Positions 47,457 through 61,400 of a DNA stretch of 64,000 nt are shown here, one piece after another. Source of the stretch: Ziziphus jujuba (Eukaryota; Streptophyta; Magnoliopsida; Rosales; Rhamnaceae); NCBI RefSeq assembly GCF_031755915.1, contig NC_083387.1:9259001-9323000 (forward strand), given 5' to 3'. How positions within the stretch are numbered: the first letter of the stretch is position 1; every line of letters begins with the position of its first letter. Under the pieces are notes generated by a model that was not told the DNA's origin, did not search any database, and saw only the letters and a list, made by a program, of their open reading frames with translations. The translations under genes were made by a program, and so were the position numbers.

Positions 47457-49371
47457 ACAATTTATTTACTTTTGAAAACGAAATAGATAAAAATCAATTA
47501 GCAGCTAACAATCCTACGTTTGGTGATGGTGGTCTAGTGCGCAAAAATTAAGGTGAGGTGATATTAATGTTTATAGGGTTAGTTGCGTTTTGGTATTTTA
47601 ATTTTTAAAGTTTTACAATTTCATGTCTTTTTATTTTAGTATGTTATAATTTAAGCCGTATTTGAATTTTGATTATAAAATTTAACAGTGGTCTTATTAA
47701 TAAAGTGTAAAATATTAAAACTATTTTTAAAATTTTGAATTTTGATACCCCTTCCATTTAAAAAAAAAAAAAGTGCATAAATTATTTGATTGTTATTAAA
47801 CTGTATTTGATTTCAAAGTAAAAGATTTTAAAAATGCATATTTTAAAATTTAGTTCTAAAATTTTACAATTTCAATATTTTTCAATTCAAAATTTGACAT
47901 AAATTAATATTAGCCATGTAAGATAGTTATTAAATTATATTAATTAAAAGTTACAAAGGCCTAAATTGAAATAAATTGAAAAATTGATAGTGTAAATATT
48001 AAGTTGAAAAGTCTCTTTTGTTAAAAGGTTAGAAAATGTATTTATTCTATTATGCAGTATTTTTTTCACAAATTTGATACTAATATATATAAATAGATAT
48101 CTTATAATATAAGATGAAAATTTCTCATATCTGTGTAAAATTATTGATGATGATTTTTTTAAAATTTTTTATCTTTTTAAAAGTTCTTATGATAAAAAAA
48201 AAAAATTACTAATATTCCATCATAAAAATGACTCTATATATATATATATATAATTGTTAAGTTTTTTTTTTTTCCCCTGAATAAAAGAAAGGTCTTCTGT
48301 AATATATATGAGGCCAATCGCACTGAACCACATAGTATTGCGACATAGGACCTTTAGCTTTTAAACTCAGCAAACGTAATGGTTGGTCAACTCTGTTCTA
48401 CGTTGCTTGTATTCTATCCTCTTTGTTTTAGTACTTTTTTTACCCTCCCTCCTTGGCAGAGGGCATAATTTCATAGGGGCTGATGAGAGGTAGCCTTTTT
48501 GGATTCTTTCAACAAGAAAGAGACACAGATTTAGGACTTGAGTTTGCTCCAAACAAATCTTTAAGAGATGCACTCTGCTAGTTGCACCGAGCCAAAAGAA
48601 TATTTATGGGTTTTAGCTTTTTTATACCTTGGAACTACACCATGTGAGTGAAAGGGGATAGAGTGAGCAACCTCAAAGATATCAGAATGCCAAAAATAAA
48701 TAAATAAATAAAAATTCACCACCAAATTGGAGGTGGACCCAAGAAAGGGAAAAGGCAAAATCATCTTTCACCATCCTTAGGAACAAAGAGAATCAAAGCG
48801 ATCTCTCCAATGGATGAGACTAGGCCCACTTCTTTTGTTGATGTTGTATAAGGCTTTGAAAATGAAGGAATAGCCTTATAGCCTCGGTCTTTTTGGGACT
48901 CCAAGAGCAAGAGAAGGTGCACACAAGATGGTTTAGGCAATTTTTCATGGTCCCCCACTCCTAGCCATGTTCGCTGCCCCAAACACTCAAAAGATCTTTT
49001 CTTATTCACTCAAACATCAAATATAACTATAGGATTTTTTGTGCCTCTCTTTGTTGTTGTTGTTGTTGTTTTTTTTTTTTTTTAAATAATAATTAAAAAA
49101 TGGTAGATAAATCATTTCATGGTTGGAGAATTGGAATCTATATTATATGTAGAATTTGAGCAACAAATTTACTTGGGATTGTTTTTTATAATAATAGCAA
49201 TGATAAAAAGACAAACATCCTCTTATATGTGACCACATTCATTCAAGTATGATATATGTGGTACAATTCTCTCTCGCTCCCACGCACGCCTGCACAAAAA
49301 CACATTCTCCACCTTCCAAAGGGCGAGAAATAAATGACGACGTTTCATAGCTTAGTGAATGTCTATATCAT

Positions 49372-49432
49372 TGTCTCACCAATAGTACAGTATTTTTTTT
49401 TTTTTTTTTTTTTGTCTCACCAATAGTACAGT
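49372..49432. mobile_element. Poly(T) insertion flanked by a perfect 20-bp repeat
   Basis: TGTCTCACCAATAGTACAGT lies at 49372-49391 and again at 49413-49432. Between them is only A plus about 20 T. A perfect 20-bp duplication around a homopolymer is what a LINE-machinery insertion reduced to its poly-A tail (minus orientation) would leave. Confidence 0.6.
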
Positions 49433-50478
49433 TGTTTTTTTAACCCCATTAATATCATCTTTCATATAAAATATTCCGACAGAAACAGCCCAGTAACAAA
49501 ATCATCATTCTATGTCTAACAAAGATTTAGTGTTCTAATCCCTCATCGTTATTATTTAAAAAGATAAAGAGAAAGAAAGAAATCCATCTTAGTGGTATTT
49601 CTTTAAACTGGGTAACACATTTGAGGTCGTGGATCGACAATTTTACCCAAAATATACTGCTAAACAAGGGCTGGCAGGAACTTATTAGCGAGTGAGTACA
49701 AACTTTTTCATATGGACTGAAGAAATTGTAATGGTGTTCAAAATATTAATTATTTTTCTCAAAAAAAAAAAAAAAAAAATTCTCATTCTTTATAGCAATC
49801 TCGTTATTTATTATACATGCATTTAATGCCTGTGGAATACGGTGGGGGGACAATACATGAAAGCAATTTGAAGGAAATGGATGTGTTTGTTTGCTGAGTG
49901 TCTGGTACAAATTGCTTTCGATATTTTTGCTGCATTAAAATTGTTGTCGCTGCTCCAAATCCATAACCATCACTCTAATATCCTAATATATATATATACA
50001 CACACACACTATCAGCGTCTCCATCAACAAATTAACGTTGCTAATCTGCATCAAAAGGGAGCCGAGGGTGGTCCACCATTGTCGTGGTAAGGAGAACTTG
50101 GTTGAAATTGGTCTGTGAGGTTGCATCCATTAGAGAGACATACAACTTGTGCCACTCGCAGCACAAATTAATATATTGTTTCGATTCTTGCATACTAGTC
50201 ACAGCTGGTGCTTTCAACCCCAGAAAAGGTAACCATGGTAGGCTAGGCATTTTGCAAACGAAAGGGCTTTTTTTTTTTTTTTTTTTTTTTGGGAGGTAAA
50301 TGAGTATTTATATTTATTGGCACTATATTGCAAGTATACATACATACTAATATTTATATGTTATATGTACGTAGAGAATAAAAATAATATGGATCAAAAG
50401 CGCATGAGCAGTAGAGTAATGTAGAGTAAACTCAATCCAAAATTTTTTTGTATGATTGATATTTTTTGCTGCTTCTTA

Positions 50479-53295
50479 TCACATCTCCATTTTCAGATTG
50501 CTTGCTTCAATTGGACCTGCAAAATTTATTTGGATGCAACTTTTATAAATCAAAAGCTAGCATAGAAAGTAGTGGAAAATATAGAAGATATATATAAATT
50601 ACAAGTAGTACTTGAGAAAATACATTACCAAAACAATTAAAAAGCATCATCATCATCATTTTTTGATTGTTTGACTGTGTGAATGGTAGACTTGTCTCTC
50701 TCTAAAAATTGGGGACCCCATTAAATTTTTGAGCAGGACTTTACACAATGAATTGGCACCATTTATTCATAAAGATACCCATTATGTTAGTTCACAAAGA
50801 GTCAAAATCCACCACTCCTTTCAATTCCAATGACTTTTTATTTTTTATTTTTTTATTTTATCAAACAGTTGTTGGGATATTATGGTCATTGAAAAATATC
50901 TGTGGTTTTTTTATCATTCCCGGAAGATTGAAAAAAAAAAAAAAAAGAAAAAAAAAAACAACCATGGGGTCTATTTTAGAGTTAAGAAGCAATATATATA
51001 AGCTTGGTTAGGAAAATTTGACATGACAGTTTACAGTATATGTATATATATACATATATATGTACCTGCAAATGGTTGGGATGGAAAAGGTGTTGATCTT
51101 CCTTGATGAAATTCCACATTGAAAAGGTTTTGTAATTCTGTATCCCAAGTTGCAGGAGGCTGTAGTTGCTGTACAAGGTAAATGAATAAGATCAAATTAA
51201 TGTCAATATATAGATTTAAAAAAAAAGAAAAAATAATAAAATTTAGAGTAATTGCTTGATGAACAAATATGTAAGACTAAGAAGAAATTACAGTGAAGCA
51301 GGATGTGTCAAGAAATAATTCAGGAATCGAAACCGGGGCACTAATGGTTCTTCGGAGCCCCAAATCCGGAGAGTTGTTATTTGCCCCAACTTCCATTCCA
51401 CAGCACGAGACTAGTTGTTGTGAAGGATTGAACTGAAGGTAGGCTGAATTGGTCATTTCTGATGACATCCCTATTGGCTGAAAACCAGCCGAGCAAGCAG
51501 GAAACATCTGTTGTTTCAAATAATTTTCAAGCAAAATGAGAATCAGTGATTGAGTTTTGAACAATGACAAAATGGAATTAAAAGAAATTTCTTCTTCTTT
51601 TTTTTAATGATAAGTAATTGATTAAATTGTATGCATGCTTTAATGCCACTTTCATTGGCTGAATTTTTCTTAATTACCTCTTTTGCAAACAAGTCATCAT
51701 TGTTGAAATCAAGTCTGGGATTCACAGCAGCTAGTTTCATGGACAAGAACTGTTTTAAGGTAATTAAAGAAGATATATCATATTTAAAAACATAGGAATA
51801 AACGAATATTTAATGTTCGAAGAATTACAATTATATGATAGAATCAAACATTTTGTAATATTACCTCTACTTGTCGTTGAAGAGATTGAACGTAATTGAT
51901 AATTTCATCGAGCATTCCAGCTTTGCTAGTGATCTTGTTGCATCCTGGTACTAAATCTTGCAGATATTTCATTCTCTCACTGATTTTTTCCCTCCTCACC
52001 TACATGATCATCAAAATCCCCACAACATCAGATGAATATTACCAAAATGTATATTAATTTTCATAATATTAAACTATGAGGATCAAATATTTACTCACTC
52101 TTTCAGCTAAACTATGGCTATCAGTAGCTTGGCCTCGACGAGCTCGGACGTGAATATAATCAGGCTTTTGAACCTCAGAATTAGCCTTTGAATTTTCTTT
52201 TGAAGTATCAGCAGAAGATTCCCTGTTGTTGCTATTATTGTTCTTTGTACTATTTTGCTCTGTTATCTTTGACTCACCCTCCTCAGCATTTCCTTTGATC
52301 CTCTTCTCTTTTGTATCATCCTCTACACCAACCTAGAAAATGTAAAACAATTATATATTATTTGCTCTTATGACCCTTTGCTCTTCTTAAACTAGAATTT
52401 GAAATTGAATTTCGTAACACCATAATTACTCTTTAATTCAAAAAGGATCATCTTCGACAATTGGATACATCTAGCGCATGAATATTATAATAATATTCAT
52501 GTCAAGGCTAAAACAGAATCAAATAAAACATTGAAAACAGAGTAAACATAGATCCAGCGTTTTTTCACACTTGGTATTCGTATGTTTGGTTTACTAGTAA
52601 ATCTTTGGTTCGACTGATTTATTTAGAATATATTATAATCCTTGATTATTAAATTAAAAAAATAAAAAATAAAAAATAAAAACAAAAAACACCGACAATA
52701 CCTTGGTGTTGGGGATCTTATCGGCCTTCCTTTTCTTGAAGCTATCCTTGCCAGCGGCGGAGCTCAGTTTCTCGTGAAGAACGGCTTCTTTGGCTTTGAT
52801 ATCGGTTGTGTTGGCTGCAGGCACTGCAGGTGGACAACTAGCTGTTCTAGAGATGGCACTATTATTCATTTGGAACCCATGATTACCATTCACCAACGAC
52901 CCACAACCCAAATTCGGCATCTCAGTACATTTGCCCAATTCGGGCCACCCATTTTCCAAACCCGGGTCGGGTTTCACAGACCGAGTTGTCACCGTCTGAC
53001 CATCTAGCATAGATTCGCAGCCAAGCACCAAGCCTTGAAAACCACCTTGAACATCAGCTGCTTGATGAGTTGCCGAAGAAAATACCTCACTAATAAGCTC
53101 GCTTCCACTGAAATAGCTCTGCTGGTTCTGATTCAGATTCTGATTCTGTTGCTGATGAATCTGATCATGCTGCCACTTCATGCGATCTCTCTGTCTTTCC
53201 AGCACCGTCATGTCCGTACAATTCCCGGCGAAATTCCCCGGCGCTGAGTTGTTGTTCATACAGTGTAACATCTCCGGCAACAACGCTCTGTTCAT
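50479..53295 (-). CDS. bHLH transcription factor, bHLH62-like (subgroup XII)
   Basis: Seven exons: 52702-53295, 52099-52332, 51865-51999, 51678-51749, 51292-51507, 51066-51168, 50479-50516. All are GT-AG and in phase; 1392 nt, 463 aa. The N-terminus is Gln/Asn-rich ([13 protein letters not shown]). A basic Lys/Glu stretch leads into [20 protein letters not shown] and the bHLH: basic region with His271-Glu275-Arg279 (the H-E-R set for E-box/G-box binding), helix 1 [20 protein letters not shown], loop, helix 2 [20 protein letters not shown]. The C-terminus ASNLKMEM matches the SNLKMEL end of this subgroup. Members are nuclear regulators of growth and light/hormone responses (bHLH62, bHLH78, CIB/BEE relatives). 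I chose the second ATG of the open frame (53295) because the first 17 codons upstream are a hydrophobic low-complexity translation of UTR. The gene looks intact. Confidence 0.92.
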
Positions 53296-53708
53296 CACCA
53301 CCAATTTTACCCAAAATAATAATAATAAGAGAATAGATACAAACACACTACCCGAGATAGCCTGCTGCTAAATCACGCAGAGTAGGTGGTTTAATTAAGG
53401 TCCCAAAAAAGGGAAAAAAAATTACCCAAAAAAAAAAAAAAAGAGGAAAGAAAAGGTGGTGGCACTGTTAAAGATTAGGCAGCTTTGCAAATAGTAGTGT
53501 TTCTCATGCTCCACACGTTGAATTGTGTTTCAGGTACTCTGCTTTTTGCTAACGTATGCATTCACACACACACTCTGTTTGCTAAAATGCACAAGTGGGT
53601 GATGCAGTTTGTTGAAAGAGAGAGAATTTGGAAAGGGAAAGAGAAAGAACGAGTGAAAGAGATATAAGGGAGCGTAAAGGGGATTGGAGAAGAGTGGGGT
53701 ATATATAT
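53296..53708 (-). promoter_or_regulatory. bHLH 5' UTR and TATA box
   Basis: TATATATAT at 53700-53708 (CTATATATATACC on the gene strand) places a start near 53670 and a leader of about 375 bases. The leader is CT-rich on the gene strand (GA-rich on plus), as is common for plant regulatory genes. Confidence 0.5.
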
Positions 53709-53905
53709 AGAGTGAGCCAAGAAAAAAAAGAAAGGAAGGGGATTGGCCGGAATCTGATTAAGGAAGTAGCCGGAATTATTAGGAGAGAGAAAGAGGATAG
53801 AGGAGAGAAGTAGTAGAGAGAAGCCCAAGTGTCTGGGGCAGAGAGCCCATCGAATGTATCCCATAACCAGTCGCCGTGGGTAGTGGGCCCCTTTTGACAT
53901 GACCG

Positions 53906-54578
53906 CCACGTGGTCTTGTCTAACCAAACCCTGTAAAATCTTAGACCACCACCAACGACTTATTTTATTTTATTTTTTGCTTTAGGATTGTGTTTTACGT
54001 AATATTACACCACCCCATAATTTCCATGCACGTAATCCCAACCATAATTATACCTTAAACAGCTTTTATCCTACTTTATAACACTATTTGATTTCGTCAC
54101 TTTTGTTAATTATTCTCAACAAATATTTTATTATTATGCTAGATCAATATATCATAAAGTTGATGTACTATCAATTAATCAATTATTAGATGGATTTGAT
54201 TTTTTTTATTTTTTTAAAGAAAGTAGGTTGACATCGAATTGATTTTTTCCACACCAAACAATTTGAACAGTAAAAAGGGGTCAAAGTTTCACAAACACAT
54301 AAACTACCAGATTCATGTACATCTGTGACTTCTGATTTACTCCCAAGGTGGAAGTTGGTTGTTAGATTTTTGCTCTTTTTTTTTTTTTTTTTTTTTGGGT
54401 TAATTTATTATTATATTATTTGTTTGTAAGCATTAATTATTTGGGTTTTTGGACCCCGTGAGGAATGCCCCGAAACCAGGCATAGGATTACGTATATACC
54501 CACATGGCCAGTCGCACGTGGCAGTCACCCTTGCCTTAGATCTGACATGTCAGATTGGTGACGTGGAAGATGACGTGG
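53906..54578. promoter_or_regulatory. ACGT-core elements upstream of the bHLH gene
   Basis: A palindromic CCACGTGG (53906-53913), CACGTGGC (54515-54522) and two TGACGTGG (54559 and 54571) lie 0.2-0.9 kb upstream of the inferred start. These are G-box/ABRE-type cores for bZIP and bHLH proteins. Function is inferred. Confidence 0.4.
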
Positions 54579-56692
54579 TGAAACGGGGTGTTTGCCCTGG
54601 TTTTCGATTGGTATTAAGTACTGGGAAGTTGTAAGAGATTTCAGAAACGCCACCAGACAAATCCTACGGTGGAAATCCTCATCCACTCGTGCATAGAGCG
54701 CGTGATATGAACGGAGATTTTCTACTGATAGTTTATAGGCTGTTGTATCTCAGAAGCGTGAGGATGCAGATAATTGATTACACGCTTTAGATGGGGAATC
54801 TGCGGGTATTAGGGACGTGTCAGAGCCTTCTAAAAATAGTAAGACACTTATATAACTCCCTTATGTGTATCTGTCTTTAATAGAATGCTAATGTAACTAA
54901 CTTTCTACTTAAACCGCTAAACATCATCTCCTATAATAAAATATATGATTATATAAAAATAGAAAATTCATCTTCGTTTTTCTTTACTTTATTTTATTTT
55001 ATTTTATTTATTGAAAAAAATGAAAAAGCTAGCCAAATCCATCCGAAGCTTCAATTGCAATTGATTTCTCAACTAATCTTTGTTCTTTAAGTCAAAGATA
55101 GACTAATTTGGATAGTTTATTCGTTAAGTCTTTTGTTGTTACTAGGTTTCAAAGTTACAAAAATTTTAACTTCCCGTTTTGTCCTGCTTGTGTTGAATTT
55201 TAATAGTATAAGCAAATAAAGTAAGTCTTTTTTTATTTATTTTGGGAAACAAAGAAAGAGATTGATGGATTAAGAAAAAGAAAATAAAAATAAAAATCTC
55301 TTTCCTATAAAATAAACCCACTTAAAAAGGCGACAACTAGACCTCGGAGGCTACTAATTAAAGTGACAAAACATTTTAGTAGCTAGTGAAATGGAATTGA
55401 AAGATTGAAACAACACACAATCTAGTTGTTTGTCTATAAGATTATAAAACATCATTTGCCTTTTCAGTTTAATATTGAACACAACAAATAGAAAAGAATA
55501 GCCTGATCATGCTATCTAGCTAGCATTTGCTTAAAACGTTGACATCCCCAGAAATATTGGAATTAAATCTTTGGTGGTAAAACTATAGAGGTAAAGTGGC
55601 TTATATAATAATGCATGCTCGAGTGAGAAGTTGCACCTCAGAATAGCTATTTATGTTTCTATAGAGGCATTTTTATGGGGTCCAAATCTTGGTTTTGCTT
55701 TCAAAATTTAAGCAGCCATTTGAAGATTGAAGCAAAGCTAGGTGGGGGTACCTGATATAATTTGGATTGGTGGGAACAAGTCCAGAGAGGATGAAGGCTA
55801 CTTCCATTATCATCCAGTGGGACCCCCGTTTCTATCCCCACTATACCCTCTTTCTACTTTATAACACATACTCTCTCTCTCTCTCTCTCTCTCTATACTA
55901 GTTGCATGCACATATACTTGACCTTAGACAACCGCTAAAGGCAACTGGGTCCTGCCTTTCTCTATCTAATTTCTTCTATCACTTTCTATGTGGTCTTCAT
56001 CACTAGAGAAAATTGTTTATGTGTGTTTTATTTTTTTCTTTCTTTTTTTATTTTTTTTTTATTTTTATTTTTTTGGCCCCAAACCCCTTGTACATGCTTT
56101 CATCTTTGTTTTGGGTTTGATTATAGTTTCAATTATAGAGTAGCTAGTATATTTATTTTCAAAACCATGTTTAAGTTTGGAAATTGATTAATTAAATTAA
56201 GCATGAAGGCTAAGTACTTAAGGGTACGAAAAAGTGCAAAATCTTTGGGAATCCAAAAACATAATATTTTATGCAAACAAAGACGATGGAATAGTAGATG
56301 GATCACTTTCTCAAAATAGCAAAACTAGGTACCCAGTCTTCAGACCTTGATGACAATAGAATGAGACATCGAGCAAGTAGCTACAACTATTTTGTTGCTG
56401 ATATGCATATTGTGCCACGGTGGTCCTATTAAATTCCATGGTGAGCCTTGCTCTCCCTCGTGGCCGATCGAATAAGATGTCTCAGCTCTTGCATATATTA
56501 TAATAATAACAACAAATAAGCTATTAGCATTTCCCAAATGATCATAGAGGACAATAATTGCTAAAACGGGACATACTGCATGAAATTTTATTCGATCGAT
56601 ATTGGACAGTCCATGTAACCTAATTGAAGTTGATTACATGTATTCTGAGGTAAAAATACCTATAAATTATAGGTAATTGGACATATGTCATG

Positions 56693-56725
<33 letters not shown>

Positions 56726-57624
56726 ATGTTTGATGTCGTTTAGAAGAATATTATTGTAAAATTTTACTGATACTATATATAAAATTTTCATAATATTCAA
56801 AACATATTGTGCTCTGAAAATATGGTAAATTTTAAATTATTAAATGAAGTTGCAAGTTTAATATCTCAGCAAGTTATAAAACAGAACATATATATAGATG
56901 GCAATTGGTGATTGGTGTGTCTTATAAGTAAGTATTGCACTAGCTATATATGCATCCTAAAATATGTCCTTGAGTCCCAAAAAAAAAAAAAAGGATCAAG
57001 AAGCTTGGTAGCTCAAAGTGTCGTTGAAATTGTAAAATTATCCATGGAAGTTGCTTGCTCTTATCTTATCTTTAAAAGACAGATGAGAGTGAATAAAATA
57101 AAAATAATAGAGGTGAGAGAGATGGGTGAGGGAGAGGAGGCAATGAAATATAGCAGCAGATCCGATGTATAGGGAATCCTAGTTCTTGCAGGCCCTCTAA
57201 TATATATTATTATATATATTTATATATTTATTAATAGTGAAAGAGAAAGAGAAAGCAAAGAAGGTGAAGTTAGATTTGTTTGGAAACTTTGTTGTGACTA
57301 TGCCTTCATTCCGCCACTTGCAACTATCATTTGTAATTAACCACATACAAACGAATACTATGGGCTTCCTTCTCTCTTTAATGCATTCCATTGCACCCAC
57401 TATCTTCCCCGGAGATCAATCAATTGATCACCACTTCCTTTATTTATTTTATATTTTATCCATATGGACATGCTTTCAATGAACAATTTATATCAAACAC
57501 GTTATGTGCAAATTCGCCTATTTCTCTATGCACGCGGTGATATAAGAGCCAAATCAATCACAAGGCAACTCGTGTCATTTGATAAAACATGTGTACGACG
57601 TTTTGATATCCTAATTAACAACAA

Positions 57625-57684
57625 GTTCAATGCTTTTCGTGTTTATACGATTTTGTTCAATGCTTTTCGTGTTTATACGATTTT
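57625..57684. repeat. 30-bp tandem duplication
   Basis: GTTCAATGCTTTTCGTGTTT and the bases after it, ATACGATTTT, occur twice head to tail. Confidence 0.92.
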
Positions 57685-57942
57685 TTACATTGTCCTTTAG
57701 TAATTGTTTTTCCGTACTTTTACACTAGTGTGGTATTTTTTAAGATCATGTACAATGAGGGGTGAATAATGTTGGTGGAGGTTAAAAATTAAAAAAAGGA
57801 AAAAACAAATACAAATGCGACAAATGTGTGTATATATATCCCAACTTTTCTTGAAAATGAAATCTATGATAGGAGTGTCAATTTGTCATGCTTAAAATGT
57901 GAATCCCGTCGTCGCTTATAGTGGTACATAGAACGTGTATTC

Positions 57943-58022
57943 AACTAGGTATGGTACATATTCACCCCACAAAACAAAAACAAAAAAAAAAAAAAAAAAA
58001 AAAAACTAGGTATGGTACATAT
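57943..58022 (+). mobile_element. Minimal poly-A retroposon footprint with 19-bp target duplication
   Basis: AACTAGGTATGGTACATAT occurs at 57943-57961 and 58004-58022. Between the copies are 42 bases: TCACCCCACAAAACAAAAAC, then a pure A run. A perfect 19-bp duplication with an A-tailed insert of unrelated sequence is the signature of a severely 5'-truncated LINE or SINE insertion. Confidence 0.75.
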
Positions 58023-60214
58023 GTTATGTTATATATTCAACAAGTAAGATATTGGTGGCGGTATATCTGTCTTTTGTGTTTTTTTTGTTTATTTTTTTAA
58101 TTTTTTTGCTATGCCCCCAGGCACCCCCTTTTCCTAGTAGACTTAATCCTGCACAGTAAGCTTAAGTGGTGGTGTTCATACCAATTGAGAGTTACCGTAC
58201 AAACAGAGCTACCACACTCGTCTAACGGTATATCTGTCTTGAATGCTTTGAATTAATCAAGCTATATATGATGCAGGATACAGTACACAAAGCTAGCTAG
58301 CTAGCTAGCTAGGTCAATTCCTAACGAGTTGAGCATAAAAGTGTTTGAAAACTGTAGTGCATCCAACAAAAAGCCACATCCAATATAGCCTTTTTCCTTT
58401 TTACCATTTCCAACCCAAAAAAAAAAAAATGTATGATAATACAGAAGCCAGAATCACGAGAAAAGAACACAAGCACCTGAGAGCCAGTCAACTTGACGAT
58501 AGGAAAATAAGAAAGCATCTATCTATTTATGCATTTATATAATGCTTTCATGAATTTAGATTTTTTCAAGTTCCAAGCACCTGACGTTTGATGCCACTTT
58601 GCATAGAAAAATGCTACCTCTAATGTTTTGCTAACAGTACTTGTACCAAAATAAAGGGTTTTGACCATTATAATTTTGACCTTAAATATGTACATTCAAC
58701 AGTACTGCATAAGTTGTAACTTTAACTATATACCATCTATAACTTGAGTGCTTGTACTTCTTTATATGAATTGATTGGCTAATTATAAAATGAAATTTTA
58801 TCAAATGCATACAGTTCGTTCACATGGAATACACTCTCCAGTATGTATACTTGGTTATCAGATAGATTTGTATGTATGTTTTATGGATGGCTAAGAATTT
58901 TCTATCCCTTTTTTTTTTTTTAATTCCCCTATCATGTTATATAATCTTAATTCATTTCAAAATTCATTTTCTTACTTGATTTATTCTATTTTTTTAATAT
59001 TTTTAAATGAAGTAGCATCGTATCATTAGTGGCTAAAGATAAAAACATAAAACAAAAAACAAAAGCAAAAGATTTGTACTCTCTATTAGTAACATGTACC
59101 AAATACAAGAAATATGAGGTGGCTACGTTTCGATATATCAAATATTAACAAAGATACCATAATTAAAATAGTTTAAATTCGAAATATAATTGGGTTAATA
59201 ACAAAATTTTGTACTTGGCATGTAATAGTTTCCCAATGCATCAAAATCCATATATACATACTTAATGAGTTTTATAATATATTATTATTTATTAATTTTT
59301 GAAAATGTGTCTATATATTATATTTGTGATGGCCAAAAAGATACGTCTCTCTTTGAATCCCTTGATGTACAGACTTACCGGATATATATTCTATATTCCC
59401 CTAACTACAACAGTTAAGCTATTTTGTCGATATAGTAGGTATGAAATTTGTGCATTGGTGTTCTTTTATTATTATATATAGTCCCTCAAGATTGGGGATT
59501 GATCTTATCTCTTTGGAGAATCACATTAAAAAAATAATAATAATAATGTCTAACTAGTCTACTAGTCAAGACGTAGTCAAGACGTGTATGTTATTTGAAC
59601 TTCAATAATATTAACTTTGCTGATACCATATTAAATTATTATTATTTTGAAAAAATTTAAATTATTAAAAAATAGATTATTGTTTCTTTTATATATTTTT
59701 TATCAAATAGGTTGCCATATATGCAAAACATGTGTAAAATTGATTAAATGCATGAAAAGAGAGCATAAAATTTATAAAAATATAAGGAAAATGAAAATTT
59801 TATTTACAATATAACTGCTTGAAGGAAAGATACTGTAGATATTGAGCGTAGGAGTGCCCTAGGATGAATTATTATATATAGGGAAAATGATTCTCTAATT
59901 ATTTGTAATGATTTAGATTCCTATTTGAAAGCATTTGCTGTTGAGGGCGAGGCATAAAGTAGGTTTCACAACCCTTAACATTGAGTTTGGCCCAAAAAAA
60001 CCACAGCTCGCACCCAAGACATGTCATGTTTTTCTGATGCCACACCATTTCGCAAGAGCAACAGAAAAGCTTATTACCATAATCAAAGCAACAGAAAGCT
60101 GCTTATCATTTTGTTTTCTTAACAAAATATTTCTAGGTTTTATATGACCCCCACCTAAAAGGCATTTTAACTAAGTGGGGTAAAGAGTACCCAAAAAAAA
60201 ACAGAAAAAAGAAG

Positions 60215-60216
<2 letters not shown>

Positions 60217-60245
<29 letters not shown>
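60217..60245. repeat. (AC)n microsatellite
   Basis: About 14 uninterrupted AC units. Confidence 0.92.
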
Positions 60246-60248
<3 letters not shown>

Positions 60249-61400
60249 CATATGTCGGTGCTTTTATCATTTATTTCTTTTGGGTTTGGAACGTCAATTG
60301 GTAACCTTACAAAAGCTTTAACTTGGACTTATTTTTAAACTTATTAACGCGCTTTTTTTTCCCTGTAAAATTGATACGTTGATTTTTTGAATATTAAATT
60401 TTTTTTAGCTTTGAGAAATTGAATATTAGTTAGTTAGTATCTATAGCTATATCTATATATATATATATATAACAAGGATATAATATAATTAACTTATATA
60501 TCGTACTTGCATAATTTTGTAATTAATTAGGCTATGTATAATTTCCAATGTGCAATTTCAGCAATGGAAACTTTGACTATTTAATTGGTACACGCCGATG
60601 AATAAATGAATATAAAAGTAATATCATAATACAAAGTTTTAGACAGTTATATATTAAAAAAAAAATTTAATGTATTAGAGCGCACACATGCATGCACACA
60701 TACAAACACATATATATTTATTTATTTATTTTACGTATTTATAAAAGAAATATATATATATATATTTGTTATAAAAGAAAATATATGTATAAAACATTAT
60801 CCTTGTAAATTTTAAAGGATTAATATATAGCTTATGAAATTATTATCATGCTTAAAATTGTTTATGTTAGCATATATATATTTTACACATAATATGCTTT
60901 GAATTTGAGGTTTTGGAATTTTGAGTAAATTTCATCGATTGAAAAAGATTAAATCCAAACGGAGAAAGTAGAAATCATATCGATCTTTCAATAGAACGAA
61001 AAAAAGCTATAGATGTGGCTATGTATATATATATGTTTAGAAATGCTGAAACTTGAGAGGCTAGCTTTACTTTCCAGGGAGACGAATAAACGAAATTTTT
61101 GCAAAAAGATGATAAAATATGGAGCGGAAATTGATAATATTAGAAAGAAAAATAGAAAAAAAAGAAAAAAAAATTATGAATAATAAGAGGATATATAAGA
61201 CGAGACCTGAATGTAAGGGGTCCTAAATAGCTTTTTGTAAAGGGAAAACTGCATGGATGCATGCATTGGCAACGGGTATTGAATAGAATATTAGTGTAGA
61301 TTATTTAAAAGTAGAAGCTACTACAATTGCATATTTTTAGAATTAATTTTAAACTTTTATATTTTAATATTTTATAGTTGGAATTTTTTTAGTTTATATT

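Larger units (their letters stand above)
46707..50478. other. Intergenic, no assignable gene
   Basis: Holds a SINE-like sequence (47327-47456), a poly-T insertion with flanking repeats (49372-49432), T and A runs (46986, 49065, 49760, 50270) and a less AT-rich block at 48340-49030 with short open frames on the minus strand that match nothing I know. Confidence 0.5.
54640..61400. other. Long intergenic stretch
   Basis: No gene supported. Contains a (CT)n tract (55870-55893), (TA)n tracts (56697-56722, 60455-60470), a 30-bp tandem duplication (57625-57684), a small poly-A insertion (57943-58022), (AGCT)5 at 58292-58311 and (AC)n at 60217-60245. A promoter-like stretch (TTTATAACACATA then (CT)n, 55856-55893) has no downstream coding frame I can see. 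Confidence 0.5.

Noticed and set aside
48340..49030. Three minus-strand open frames in a less AT-rich block
   Set aside because: They match no family I know, have no consistent splice sites between them, and one crosses a TTTA microsatellite.
50041..50270. Open frames on both strands just beyond the bHLH gene, with a faint Nudix-like look on plus
   Set aside because: No Nudix box or splice-consistent continuation could be found; likely random frames or an unknown repeat.
56360..56500. MicroRNA hairpin (GAGACATC pairing with GATGTCTC)
   Set aside because: Only 8-9 contiguous pairs, no extended stem and no known miRNA sequence.
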